Positions 1 through 6,991 of a stretch of 11,511 bases of DNA are shown piece after piece. The position numbers and the translations under genes are program-made. Location: positions 1-11,511 of the forward strand of contig CAZADH010000201.1 in the NCBI GenBank assembly GCA_964483805.1, given 5' to 3'. This DNA is from CAZADH01 sp964483805 (lineage in GTDB: Bacteria > Muiribacteriota > Ozemobacteria > Ozemobacterales > Ozemobacteraceae). Positions within the stretch are counted from its first letter, which is position 1. Every line of letters starts with the position of its first letter. The notes beneath the pieces are model-generated. The model saw only the letters and a list, made by a program, of their open reading frames with translations, did not search any database and was not told where the DNA came from.

Positions 1-108
1 GGGGAGGGACTGTGTCTCCGGGGTTCTGGCAGGCGGGCCAGGGGTGGGTCGTGCCGCAATAAATAGTCGTCGGTTTCTCGAGACGGCCTTGCCATTCCCA
101 CTATCTGA

Positions 109-237
109 ATCAAAACGGCGTCCGAAAACTACTCGACTGGCACGATAGAAGAAATTGTGGCACAAATTCAGGCATTCGTGGCGACCAAGAAATACCAACG
201 CAAGCCAGCACCCAATGCGCGTTACATCGTCAAGTGA
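109..237 (+). pseudogene. Short coding-like remnant, possibly a transposase C-terminus
   Basis: This frame is open for 42 codons between a stop at 106-108 and a stop at 235-237, with no obvious start. The translation contains GTIEEIVAQIQAFVATKK followed by a basic tail ending NARYIVK. The helix-like 'EEIVAQIQAFV' phrase resembles the last helix of some IS630-type DDE transposases, but no catalytic region is visible: the same frame has stops at 64-66 and 106-108. I cannot name the family with confidence. It could equally be a chance open frame. It lies in a gene-poor accessory stretch next to the decayed AbiE module, where transposon debris would be unsurprising. Confidence 0.22.
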
Positions 238-384
238 CGTTGACCAGTTATACCCATTTCGCTCAAATTTGCGCGGCGTGCCCGTGATCTGCTACCATAA
301 AAACAGGCTCAGGAAACAGCGGCGAGACATATCGCAAAGCCGCACCGTCATTGAACCGCCGGGGATTTTGCCCAGAAATTCTTA

Positions 385-404
385 GGTATAACCTTCGGTA
401 TAAC
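385..404. repeat. Pair of 8-bp direct repeats (ggtataac)
   Basis: The octamer ggtataac occurs at 385-392 and again at 397-404, with 4 bp between copies (12-bp period, roughly one helical turn). It lies about 30 bp before the left copy of the 34-bp direct repeat. Two same-face sites could bind a regulator, or the pair may be chance. No function is assigned. Apart from this pair, the 34-bp repeat and the hairpin at 487-522, I see no gene or structure in 238-781. Confidence 0.35.
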
Positions 405-433
405 TATCAGTATTTACGCGGTATGACAACCGC

Positions 434-467
434 ATGGCAGGCCGACGCGCGATGTATAGTTCAATGG
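434..467. repeat. 34-bp direct repeat flanking the AbiE module, left copy
   Basis: This 34-bp sequence, starting atggcaggccgacgcgcgat, is found again at 1920-1953 in the same orientation with one mismatch (a here, g in the right copy, within 'gatgtat[a/g]gttc'). Similarity stops abruptly at both ends. The two copies bracket the intact antitoxin gene and the broken toxin gene. It could be a recombination scar, an end of a mobile element or a dispersed genomic repeat. No integrase or transposase gene accompanies it. Confidence 0.7.
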
Positions 468-486
468 TTGTACTGCCCACCCATCA

Positions 487-522
487 AACCCCGATCGACA
501 CAGAAATGTGGCGGTCGGGGTT
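487..522. terminator. Strong GAAA-capped hairpin, possible terminator
   Basis: Positions 487-497 (aaccccgatcg) pair with 512-522 (cggtcggggtt) apart from one T-G wobble. Inside a single A/G mismatch is a second 4-bp stem, caca/tgtg (499-502 with 507-510), closed by a GAAA tetraloop at 503-506. The stem is long, GC-rich and capped by a stable loop. Neither strand has a proper T-tract after it (plus continues gttgcatt, minus continues tgatggg), so rho-independent termination is only possible, not shown. It could also be a structured RNA element or transposon-end remnant. Confidence 0.4.
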
Positions 523-728
523 GTTGCATTGGCCGAATTGTTGTCGGTGCCGTTAGATTCAACCGTGCGGCCAACGAAAAGCAGATCATTGCGACAGCGG
601 GGCAACGATTGCAGGTCGAGTTGGGTGATGCGTTCGGTTCCCTCATCGCCTACCCGGATGGTTCGTTTCGCTGGCGTGATGCCTCGCCCGAAGTAGTGTT
701 TCCTTACCGTCACTTGCCATCCCCCGAA

Positions 729-757
729 TTGTCGTGGATAATAAACTCAGTAGATAT
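729..757 (+). promoter_or_regulatory. Possible promoter of the AbiE module
   Basis: An AT-rich stretch precedes the antitoxin gene. A -35-like ttgtcg at 729-734 is followed after 16 bp by a -10-like tagata at 751-756. AbiEi antitoxins usually repress their own operon through sites near this position, but I see no clear inverted repeat here. The match is weak and the spacing only acceptable, so the site is tentative. Confidence 0.25.
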
Positions 758-781
758 AGATAAATGAAGGTAACTCTATCC

Positions 782-1402
782 ATGGCTCGAACAACACAAA
801 CCGGACGTTCGGTGAAGCTGGCCAAGAAGCTGATCGCTGCGCGCGGTGGTCTGATCCGCACGGCGGAAGCGCTGCGTGCCGGCATCCACCCCCGGACGCT
901 TTACCGCATGCGCGACGAAGGCTCCCTCGAACAACTCTCTCGGGGTGTGTATCGCCTGGTTCGTGGTCGCCGGCTCGCGAATCCAGATCTCGTCACAGTC
1001 GCGGTGCGTGTTCCGCGTGGAGTTGTTTGCCTGGTCTCGGCGCTGGCATTTCACGAACTGACGACGCAAGTGCCTCACGCAGTATCGCTGGCAGGAGCCA
1101 ACGGGAGCGAACGGCCCAGGCTGGTCCATCCACCCATAGAGTATCACCGGTTTTCCGGGGCCGCGTTCACCGAGGGCGTCGAGACGCACACCGTCGATGG
1201 TGTGGCGGTCAAGGTCTACTCGCCGGAGAAAACCCTGGCCGACTGCTTCAAGTTCCGCAACAAGATCGGGCTCGATGTGTTCCTCGAGGCCCTGCGGTTC
1301 TGCAAGACCCGAAGAAAGTGGAATCCCACCCGCTTGCTCAAATTCGCGGAGATCTGCCGGGTCGAGCGTGTCATGCGACCCTATCTGGAAGCGACATCAT
1401 GA
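782..1402 (+). CDS. abiEi: AbiEi-family antitoxin of a type IV toxin-antitoxin system
   Basis: The 206-residue protein is full length for AbiEi antitoxins. Residues 1-65 form an N-terminal winged helix-turn-helix ('GGLIRTAEALRAGIHPRTLYRM', then 'LSRGVYRL'), which in this family binds the operon's own promoter. Residues about 80-180 carry the AbiEi core: 'CLVSALAFHEL', the HTVDGVAVKVYSPEKTLADC segment at 136-155, and 'KIGLDVFLEALR'. In known AbiE pairs it counteracts the nucleotidyltransferase toxin without forming a stable complex. I chose the ATG at 782, which has aagg at 767-770 upstream and begins where homology begins. An in-frame ATG at 764 would add six residues but has no Shine-Dalgarno sequence. 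The gene overlaps the toxin gene by ATGA at 1399-1402. The toxin is broken, so this is probably an orphan antitoxin, able to act as a repressor or to neutralise related toxins in trans (inference). Confidence 0.9.
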   Translation: MARTTQTGRSVKLAKKLIAARGGLIRTAEALRAGIHPRTLYRMRDEGSLEQLSRGVYRLVRGRRLANPDLVTVAVRVPRGVVCLVSALAFHELTTQVPHAVSLAGANGSERPRLVHPPIEYHRFSGAAFTEGVETHTVDGVAVKVYSPEKTLADCFKFRNKIGLDVFLEALRFCKTRRKWNPTRLLKFAEICRVERVMRPYLEATS

Positions 1403-1919
1403 CGGCGAAGGCGAACCTGGCCGCCTCGGTTCACCAGCGACTGCTGAATCGGGCGAAGAAGGATGGGCGGCCGTTCAATGAACTGCTCCAGTATTACGTG
1501 CTCGAACGGTTTCTTTATCGCCTGGGCCGATCGGCCCACGCCGACCGTTACATCTTGAAGGGCGCATTGCTGCTATCAGCCTGGCGAGCCCCAGTCGCGC
1601 GCCCAACTATGGATATCGATCTGCTTGGCAGGACGCGCAACGATGAGGCAGTTATTGCGCGCCACATGCGTGAGGTGATCGAGGCGGAAGTGCCGCCGGA
1701 CGGGTCTCGAGTTTCTGGCTGACTCAGTTTGAACCGAGCATATCGCCGAAGATGCGATATACCGGGGTGTGAGAGTGCTGTGCCTGGCGAGGCTCGGCAA
1801 CGCCAAGATCGCGGTGCAGGTGGACATCGGGTTCGGCGACGAGGTTTTTCCGGGGCCGGTGATTGCAGACCTCCCGGTGATGCTCGATTTCGATGCGCCG
1901 AGGCTCCTATGCTATCCTT
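1399..1919 (+). pseudogene. abiEii: AbiEii-family nucleotidyltransferase toxin, frameshifted and truncated
   Basis: Translation starts at the ATG overlapping the antitoxin stop, with ggaag at 1387-1391. The first ~100 residues look normal: an N-terminal helix region, then 'YILKGALLLSAW' (51-62) and the catalytic-type DxD in 'TMDIDLLG' (D72, D74). After 'EVPPDG' the frame is lost at the ggg around 1702-1704 and ends at the stop 1720-1722. Reading one base shorter restores the family sequence LEFLADSV, then hits a TGA at 1730-1732 where Arg (CGA) would fit. It continues TEHIAEDAIYRGVRVLCLAR and 'VDIGFGDEVFPGPVIADLP', to 'APRLLCYPYG' near 1919. Family members are about 300 residues, so nearly half is missing. 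Three separate lesions (frameshift, nonsense codon, loss of the 3' half at the 34-bp repeat) argue for real decay rather than a sequencing error. Confidence 0.88.
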
Positions 1920-1953
1920 ATGGCAGGCCGACGCGCGATGTATGGTTCAATGG
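1920..1953. repeat. 34-bp direct repeat flanking the AbiE module, right copy
   Basis: This copy matches 434-467 at 33 of 34 positions in the same orientation, 1486 bp away. It begins exactly where recognisable AbiEii coding sequence ends, so whatever event placed or used this repeat also appears to have removed the toxin's C-terminal half. Between this copy and the brxL stop (1954-2170) I find no convincing gene on either strand and no terminator with a T-tract, only short imperfect palindromes such as gcacgatgtgc near 2087. Confidence 0.7.
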
Positions 1954-2170
1954 CAGATGATGCGGGTCTTTGTGCTTTCTGGACGATCCTGGATCGAGGT
2001 GGATTTCGCCGGTCACCGTGTCACGGGCAATCGGTTTCCACCGACAACGACAGACTGGGCAAAAACCAGGTGATGTGACGGGCCGCGCACGATGTGCAGG
2101 AGCGGCATGTGGCCACGGGCAAGCGCCGATCGGGCGTGCAAGACCGGTCAGTCATCACAACTCAGTCTTC

Positions 2171-4351
2171 TCACGAACCAGAACCTCTAAAAATATCGAC
2201 CTTCGTTTCGAGGCAAGGGCGCAGGGTCATGTCGGCCGAACCGACGCTGAACCAGTTGTCGGGCTTCTGGTAGAAGTCGAGGCCGCGCCCGATCTTGACC
2301 ACCCAGCCGTTGTCAAAGCGGATCTCGCGATCGTGAATCGTGTCGCTGAACTCCCATGTAAATACAATGCCCGCCGGCTCGGCACTGGCCTGAAGTTGGG
2401 CGAAGCGATCGGACGCCTCGGCTTGCTGCACCTGATCGTCGCTGCCGGTGATGAGGTGAACCTTTTTCACGTTACCGCTGGTCACGAGCATTTCGAAGAA
2501 ACGCACGAGGTTATGGATCTGGTGTTGCGAACGTATGTATGGATCTTCGATGGTGGCCGATGTCGCCCCCTCGAGATAACCGCCAAAAATTGCCTGGTAC
2601 GAGAACCCGGTCTCGCCGTAGCGAATCGTGTAGTGGGCCTCGACGACCGGCACCGGCAGTTGAACCGGCGGGAAGGGTGGCAGACGTTCCGGCGTCGACA
2701 CGCCCGCGCCATTGGCTGCGCCGCCCCCGGCCGAGGCGGCCCCGGCGTTTCCGTCGTCGGTTGCGGGCGGCACGGGGATCGATTTGGGCGCAGGCGTTGG
2801 CGCGGGCACTGGGGTGTCTGGCGTCATCCCCCCGTCTGACGTGCCTGCCGGTGGCAACACTGGCGCACCAGCCAACCGCTGCCGCGTCGGCCGCTGGGTG
2901 GCTGGCGAGTTCTTCGATTCCGGGCACCAGACAATCACTTCGTGACCCTCGCAGTTGTAATACGAAAGATTGATATTCGCATACTCGTCGTCGTGCTTGC
3001 GCTTGTTGAGCTGCTCTTTCACGCGGCGCCGACCCTCGACCGCGTACTCCATGTATTGATCGAGTTCGGCCGGCGTCGGGTCGCCGACCGGGTGCAGCAG
3101 TTTGAGAATCGCCGCGACGGTGCGCTTGACCGCCATCTCGTCGCGACCTTCGATCGCTGCACCAAAACGGCACCGAGTGTTGACGTAATCGTAGCGCGAC
3201 TGCTTGCTCAGCAGATGAAACGCCTCGGCAAGATAGTCGGTAATAAAACCGTAATTGCCGGTCAGATAGCTGCTGCTGTTCTTCGGCATCTCCCAGCCGG
3301 GCAAAAAAGTGAAGAAGCGATCGAGCACCGCCAGGTCGAACTCCTTGGGCAGTGGGATAAATAAATCGTATTGCACCGAGTTGACGATCTGGTCGATGGC
3401 GTAATCGATGTTGCCGACGAACGCAAGACTGGCGTTGGCGACGACCTCGACACCGCGCGAAAACCGACCGCTGGCCATGTAGCTCTTGAGGATGTCGACC
3501 GTCTCGCGGTCTTTGATGCGCACCCGGCCGACCTCGTCGAAGGCCACCGTGTCCCAGAAGCTGACGATGCCGGGGCGGCGGCGGCTGTTGTTGTAAAACA
3601 ATGTCGCGGTGCTCGCCTGGCTGACCAGCGTTGAATACGGCGAAAACTCGCTGAAGGTGAACGACTTGCCGGTGCCGCGTGGCCCCAGTTCGATGAAGTT
3701 GTAGTTCGCTTCGACGAGGCAGAAGAGGCGTGCGAGAAAGTGCAGCTTCAACCGGAACGTCATCTTCGCCGGTTCGAGACCGATGGTGCGAATCAGCGCA
3801 TCGAGCCACTCGTCGCGGGTGAATTGCTGCCTGCCGGCGAAGAACTCGTCGCGGTCGAAACGCGACAATTGAATCGGCTTGAGCGCTTCGATGAAGAACG
3901 CGTAGTCATCGTCTTCGACCGGGTTGTGGCCGACCGTCACCTCGGCCCAGATGCCGCCTTCGAGCAGCCGGTCGTTCTCGCGGTAGAACTTCTCGTTGAT
4001 CGCGATCCGCCGCGAGCCGAAGTTCTCCATCTCGGCCCAGTGCCGCTTCTCACGCTCGTTGAAGGTGACATGCACCTTGTCGATGAACTTGTGGCTGCCC
4101 TTCTGCTGCACCATCGACTGCGCCCGATTGGCCTCGTCGGGCCGCACGTAATTCTTTTGTAATGTCTCGAGCACGGCCTGAATGCCGTTCTCGATTTCGG
4201 CCACATCGTCACTGGCACAGAACTTGGCCAGCAGGAACTCGAGCACGAACGACGGAATGTTCGTGCCCTTCTTGATGCGATGCAGCAGGTCTTTGCGCAC
4301 CACGCGACCGGCGAACGAGGCGTTGAGTTTCTTGTCGAGAGCGTCTTCCAT
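2171..4351 (-). CDS. brxL: BREX protein BrxL (AAA+ core) with a MITD1-like C-terminal domain
   Basis: The 726-residue product matches BrxL, the Lon-like AAA+ protein that ends many BREX phage-defence operons. In order: the BrxL N-terminal region (about 1-200, 'LDKKLNASFAGRVVRKDLLHR' shortened to its first part, then 'WAEMENFGSRRI'), and the AAA+ module with Walker A GPRGTGKS (223-230), Walker B VAFDE (269-273), a sensor-1-like 'FVGNID' (311-316) and 'LDRFFTFLPGWEMPK' (343-357). From about 480 to 570 there is a Pro/Ala/Gly-rich linker with no predicted fold. Residues 571-722 resemble the C-terminal domain of MITD1 (MIT_C), including HDREIRFDNGW (673-683), IGRGLDFYQKP (687-697) and RPCLETKVDIF (711-721). 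I see no Lon-type Ser-Lys protease segment. The start is the ATG at 4351: ggag lies 7 nt upstream inside the last codon of pglZ, and the genes are 4 nt apart, which suggests translational coupling. A longer start at 4453 would lie inside pglZ and adds unrelated sequence. Confidence 0.9.
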   Translation of the reverse strand: MEDALDKKLNASFAGRVVRKDLLHRIKKGTNIPSFVLEFLLAKFCASDDVAEIENGIQAVLETLQKNYVRPDEANRAQSMVQQKGSHKFIDKVHVTFNEREKRHWAEMENFGSRRIAINEKFYRENDRLLEGGIWAEVTVGHNPVEDDDYAFFIEALKPIQLSRFDRDEFFAGRQQFTRDEWLDALIRTIGLEPAKMTFRLKLHFLARLFCLVEANYNFIELGPRGTGKSFTFSEFSPYSTLVSQASTATLFYNNSRRRPGIVSFWDTVAFDEVGRVRIKDRETVDILKSYMASGRFSRGVEVVANASLAFVGNIDYAIDQIVNSVQYDLFIPLPKEFDLAVLDRFFTFLPGWEMPKNSSSYLTGNYGFITDYLAEAFHLLSKQSRYDYVNTRCRFGAAIEGRDEMAVKRTVAAILKLLHPVGDPTPAELDQYMEYAVEGRRRVKEQLNKRKHDDEYANINLSYYNCEGHEVIVWCPESKNSPATQRPTRQRLAGAPVLPPAGTSDGGMTPDTPVPAPTPAPKSIPVPPATDDGNAGAASAGGGAANGAGVSTPERLPPFPPVQLPVPVVEAHYTIRYGETGFSYQAIFGGYLEGATSATIEDPYIRSQHQIHNLVRFFEMLVTSGNVKKVHLITGSDDQVQQAEASDRFAQLQASAEPAGIVFTWEFSDTIHDREIRFDNGWVVKIGRGLDFYQKPDNWFSVGSADMTLRPCLETKVDIFRGSGS

Positions 4352-4355
4352 GGTG

Positions 4356-6893
4356 TTACTCCGCGTAGTCTGTTTTGAGCGTGAGGCGCGCGTGGGTGAT
4401 GTTGGTGACGGGGTCGGTGGCCCGGATCTCGAGCGCGCCGCTGAACTCGTCATTCAACCGGAACGGAATCTTGACCGCTTCGCCCGGCAGCAGGCCGATC
4501 AGACCGGTCGATGGGTCGAGGTGGTTGCAGGCGCCCACCTCGCCGACCTGCACCTTGCCGCTCCAGGCCGACAACTGGAAGGTAACGCGCTGCGGATCGG
4601 CGATCTCGTCGAGCGTCGTCGACGGCGCCACCGCGACCTCGATCATCGGTCGGGCCGTGGTGACCTTGGCATCGGTCTGACCGCGGTAGGTGAGTCTCAG
4701 CGAAACCCTGGCATCGTGACGCGGGGCGGTTCTTGCCTTGTCGATCTCGATGACCGGAATGACGCACTCGGGCAGTGACAACCCCGAGTGAAAGTAACCC
4801 ACGCCCTTCGCGTAGGTGGCCAGTGACGCCGGCACCGCGTAGTTGGCGAAGTCGCCGCGCACGCCGACATCGGCCGCGCTGAACACGATCGACCCGTTGG
4901 CACTCGACCCGGACCCGAGCAGGCAGCGGTCTTTGGCGATCAGCCAGTCGCCCGGTGGTTTCGGGGCCACGTCGCCGACCTGATGCGCCTCGGTGAGAAA
5001 GAAGCCGTGGTCGGCGGCGATGACGATGCGGGTGAAGCCCTTCTCGACGACGCGCTGCACGCCGGCGAGCACCTTCTGCATCAACCCCGGCAACACGCGC
5101 CACGCCTCCGACGGCGTGTTCTCGCACAACTGGTCGATCTCGCCCGACGTGACGACGAGCAACCGCGTGGTATCAGGAATCTTGATGCGGGGCTTGAGCA
5201 GTTCGTCGAGGTCGCGACGGTGGCACAGGTCGCCGTATGTCGTCGCCAGGTGGCGCATGCGATCATCGGGCGTGCGAATCGGCGTGCCCTTCAGCGTGGG
5301 GATGACGGCCTCGTCTTTCACCGTGACGCGAAACTCGTTCGCGGCATCGGGCAGCAGTGCCGCCATGCCGACCGCGGTGACCGTCGGCAACTGCGCGCAC
5401 GCGGGGGTCACCTTCACCGAAAAGTGTTGCGACAGACTGGGCTCGAGCGCGACGGCCAGTTCGAACCGCAGCGCATCGACCATGAAGAACGCCACCTTCT
5501 GCCGCGCTTCGAGCGACGGCGCGACGAACCGCCGGAAGATCTCGGTGTGGGCGAGCTGGCCATCGGCGGGCCAGCCCTGGCGGGTGACTGCCGCGAGAAA
5601 CCGCCCCTGCAGCGCCTCGGCCAGGTCGAGATAACGCTTGCGCCCCAGTTCGACGACCGGCTCCAGTTCACCGAGATTGCCGAAGGCGTCGGCCACCGTC
5701 TGTTCGAGTTCCCGGTGCCGGGTATCGAGTTGGCGCAGGTCACGACAATAGAGATCGACGAGCGGCCCCACCTCGGCCTTCAGGTGCGGGATTCGCGGTT
5801 CGAGGTCGTCGGTGAGTTGCAGCAGCGCTTGCAGGCGGGTCGCGACCGACCACAGTTGTTGCCGGTCGGTGTGCCGCACCCAGATCGATTGCTCGCGATC
5901 GTGACAGATCGTGCTGGCCGCCGCGTAGTCGCCGGCGCGAATCCGAGCGGCATAAGCGTGCAGATAGTTGCGTTCTTCGAAGGCGAACGTGTCGCGCACG
6001 CCGAGGTCGACGACCTCGGAGAAATACTGCTCGACCTGGGTCTCGCGCGCCACCCGCTCGGCGAGTTCCATGTAGCGGTCCCACGTTGTTTCGGTGGTGC
6101 GCAGGCGCTGACAAACCGCGAAAACGAGTTCACGCGCGAGCGTGCCGGCGCGCGGCATGCTGCTCAATGCATCGGGCAGCGGCACCGTTGCCGGCAGATC
6201 GAAGACGAACTCACTGAACAAGACCAGCCGCGCCAGTTCGGTCTGGGCCGAACCCAGATCACCGAGGCCGGCCGGAAACTGCGCTTGCAGCGCGGTCTGC
6301 ACGAGTTGCCGCAGTTCGGGCAACCATTCGGCACAGCGTGCGGCCAGGCGCGCTTCGCGCGCGGGGTCAGGCGCCAGCAGTCCGCAGAGAATCTCGACGG
6401 TCGACTGCGCCTCGAGAAGGGTTTGCAGCGTCGGGAACGCGGCGTCTTCGCCGAGGATCTGATCGATGACCGCGAAGTCGGGCTCGCCCTGGTCGAAGAC
6501 GCGGTTGATCGCTTCGACCTTGTCGGGGGCGGCGCGCTGGCACAGCGACCGCCAGGTCTCGCCATCGCCGCGCGGGAACTCGGCGCCGCCCAGCGCGAAG
6601 ATCTGAAACGGGTCGGTGCGCCGCTGCTCGTCGGTGCCGGGTTTGGCGATGGGCAGATAGACGACGAGTTGGCCGTTGCGGTTGGCATGCCGGCCCAGTT
6701 CGGCCCATGCTTCGACAGCTTCTTCGCGTGCAGCGATCGTCGACTCACTGGCGTCGACCACGGTGCGTCCGGCCTGCGCCAGCCCGAGGACCACGCCGCG
6801 GTAGCGCCGGGCCGGGTCGTAGACAACCAGCGTGCGTGCGGCTTCGAGACGGTCGACAAAATACGAACTCAGGAACTCGGCGATTTTCTTCAT
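4356..6893 (-). CDS. pglZ: BREX phosphatase-domain protein PglZ
   Basis: The 845-residue protein is a PglZ of the BREX type, a member of the alkaline-phosphatase superfamily and one of the two most conserved BREX components. The mostly helical N-terminal half (about 1-460) starts with a small alpha/beta segment ('TLVVYDPARRYRGVV', 21-35). The PglZ domain spans about 460-720 and shows the expected metal-site motifs: 'FFMVDALRFEL' (469-479, D473), 'LPTVTAVGM' (502-510, candidate Thr), 'IVIAADHGFFL' (623-633, D628, H629) and 'GYFHSGLSLPECVIPV' (699-714, H702). The C-terminal ~120 residues are beta-rich. The ATG at 6893 is preceded by ggag with 11 nt spacing. It follows the DUF1016 gene by 98 bp and runs into brxL with 4 nt between them. 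Its exact biochemical role in BREX is not settled; it is thought to work with the PglX methyltransferase, which is not in this window. Confidence 0.93.
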   Translation of the reverse strand: MKKIAEFLSSYFVDRLEAARTLVVYDPARRYRGVVLGLAQAGRTVVDASESTIAAREEAVEAWAELGRHANRNGQLVVYLPIAKPGTDEQRRTDPFQIFALGGAEFPRGDGETWRSLCQRAAPDKVEAINRVFDQGEPDFAVIDQILGEDAAFPTLQTLLEAQSTVEILCGLLAPDPAREARLAARCAEWLPELRQLVQTALQAQFPAGLGDLGSAQTELARLVLFSEFVFDLPATVPLPDALSSMPRAGTLARELVFAVCQRLRTTETTWDRYMELAERVARETQVEQYFSEVVDLGVRDTFAFEERNYLHAYAARIRAGDYAAASTICHDREQSIWVRHTDRQQLWSVATRLQALLQLTDDLEPRIPHLKAEVGPLVDLYCRDLRQLDTRHRELEQTVADAFGNLGELEPVVELGRKRYLDLAEALQGRFLAAVTRQGWPADGQLAHTEIFRRFVAPSLEARQKVAFFMVDALRFELAVALEPSLSQHFSVKVTPACAQLPTVTAVGMAALLPDAANEFRVTVKDEAVIPTLKGTPIRTPDDRMRHLATTYGDLCHRRDLDELLKPRIKIPDTTRLLVVTSGEIDQLCENTPSEAWRVLPGLMQKVLAGVQRVVEKGFTRIVIAADHGFFLTEAHQVGDVAPKPPGDWLIAKDRCLLGSGSSANGSIVFSAADVGVRGDFANYAVPASLATYAKGVGYFHSGLSLPECVIPVIEIDKARTAPRHDARVSLRLTYRGQTDAKVTTARPMIEVAVAPSTTLDEIADPQRVTFQLSAWSGKVQVGEVGACNHLDPSTGLIGLLPGEAVKIPFRLNDEFSGALEIRATDPVTNITHARLTLKTDYAE

Positions 6894-6991
6894 CTTTGTT
6901 GTGGCTCCAGAGTGATTGACAACGTGGTTACGAAATCTTTACTTTACGCAGGGGCGCATGCTCCGGCCGGCAGCGAGGGCGATACCGCGCC

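Noticed and set aside
414..713. 99-codon minus-strand open frame left of the AbiE module
   Set aside because: It runs through the GAAA hairpin and one 34-bp repeat, has no recognisable domain, and has no convincing ribosome binding site.
4352..4453. Upstream start giving a 760-residue BrxL
   Set aside because: The extra 34 residues overlap pglZ in another frame and look unrelated. The ATG at 4351 has a well-placed ggag.
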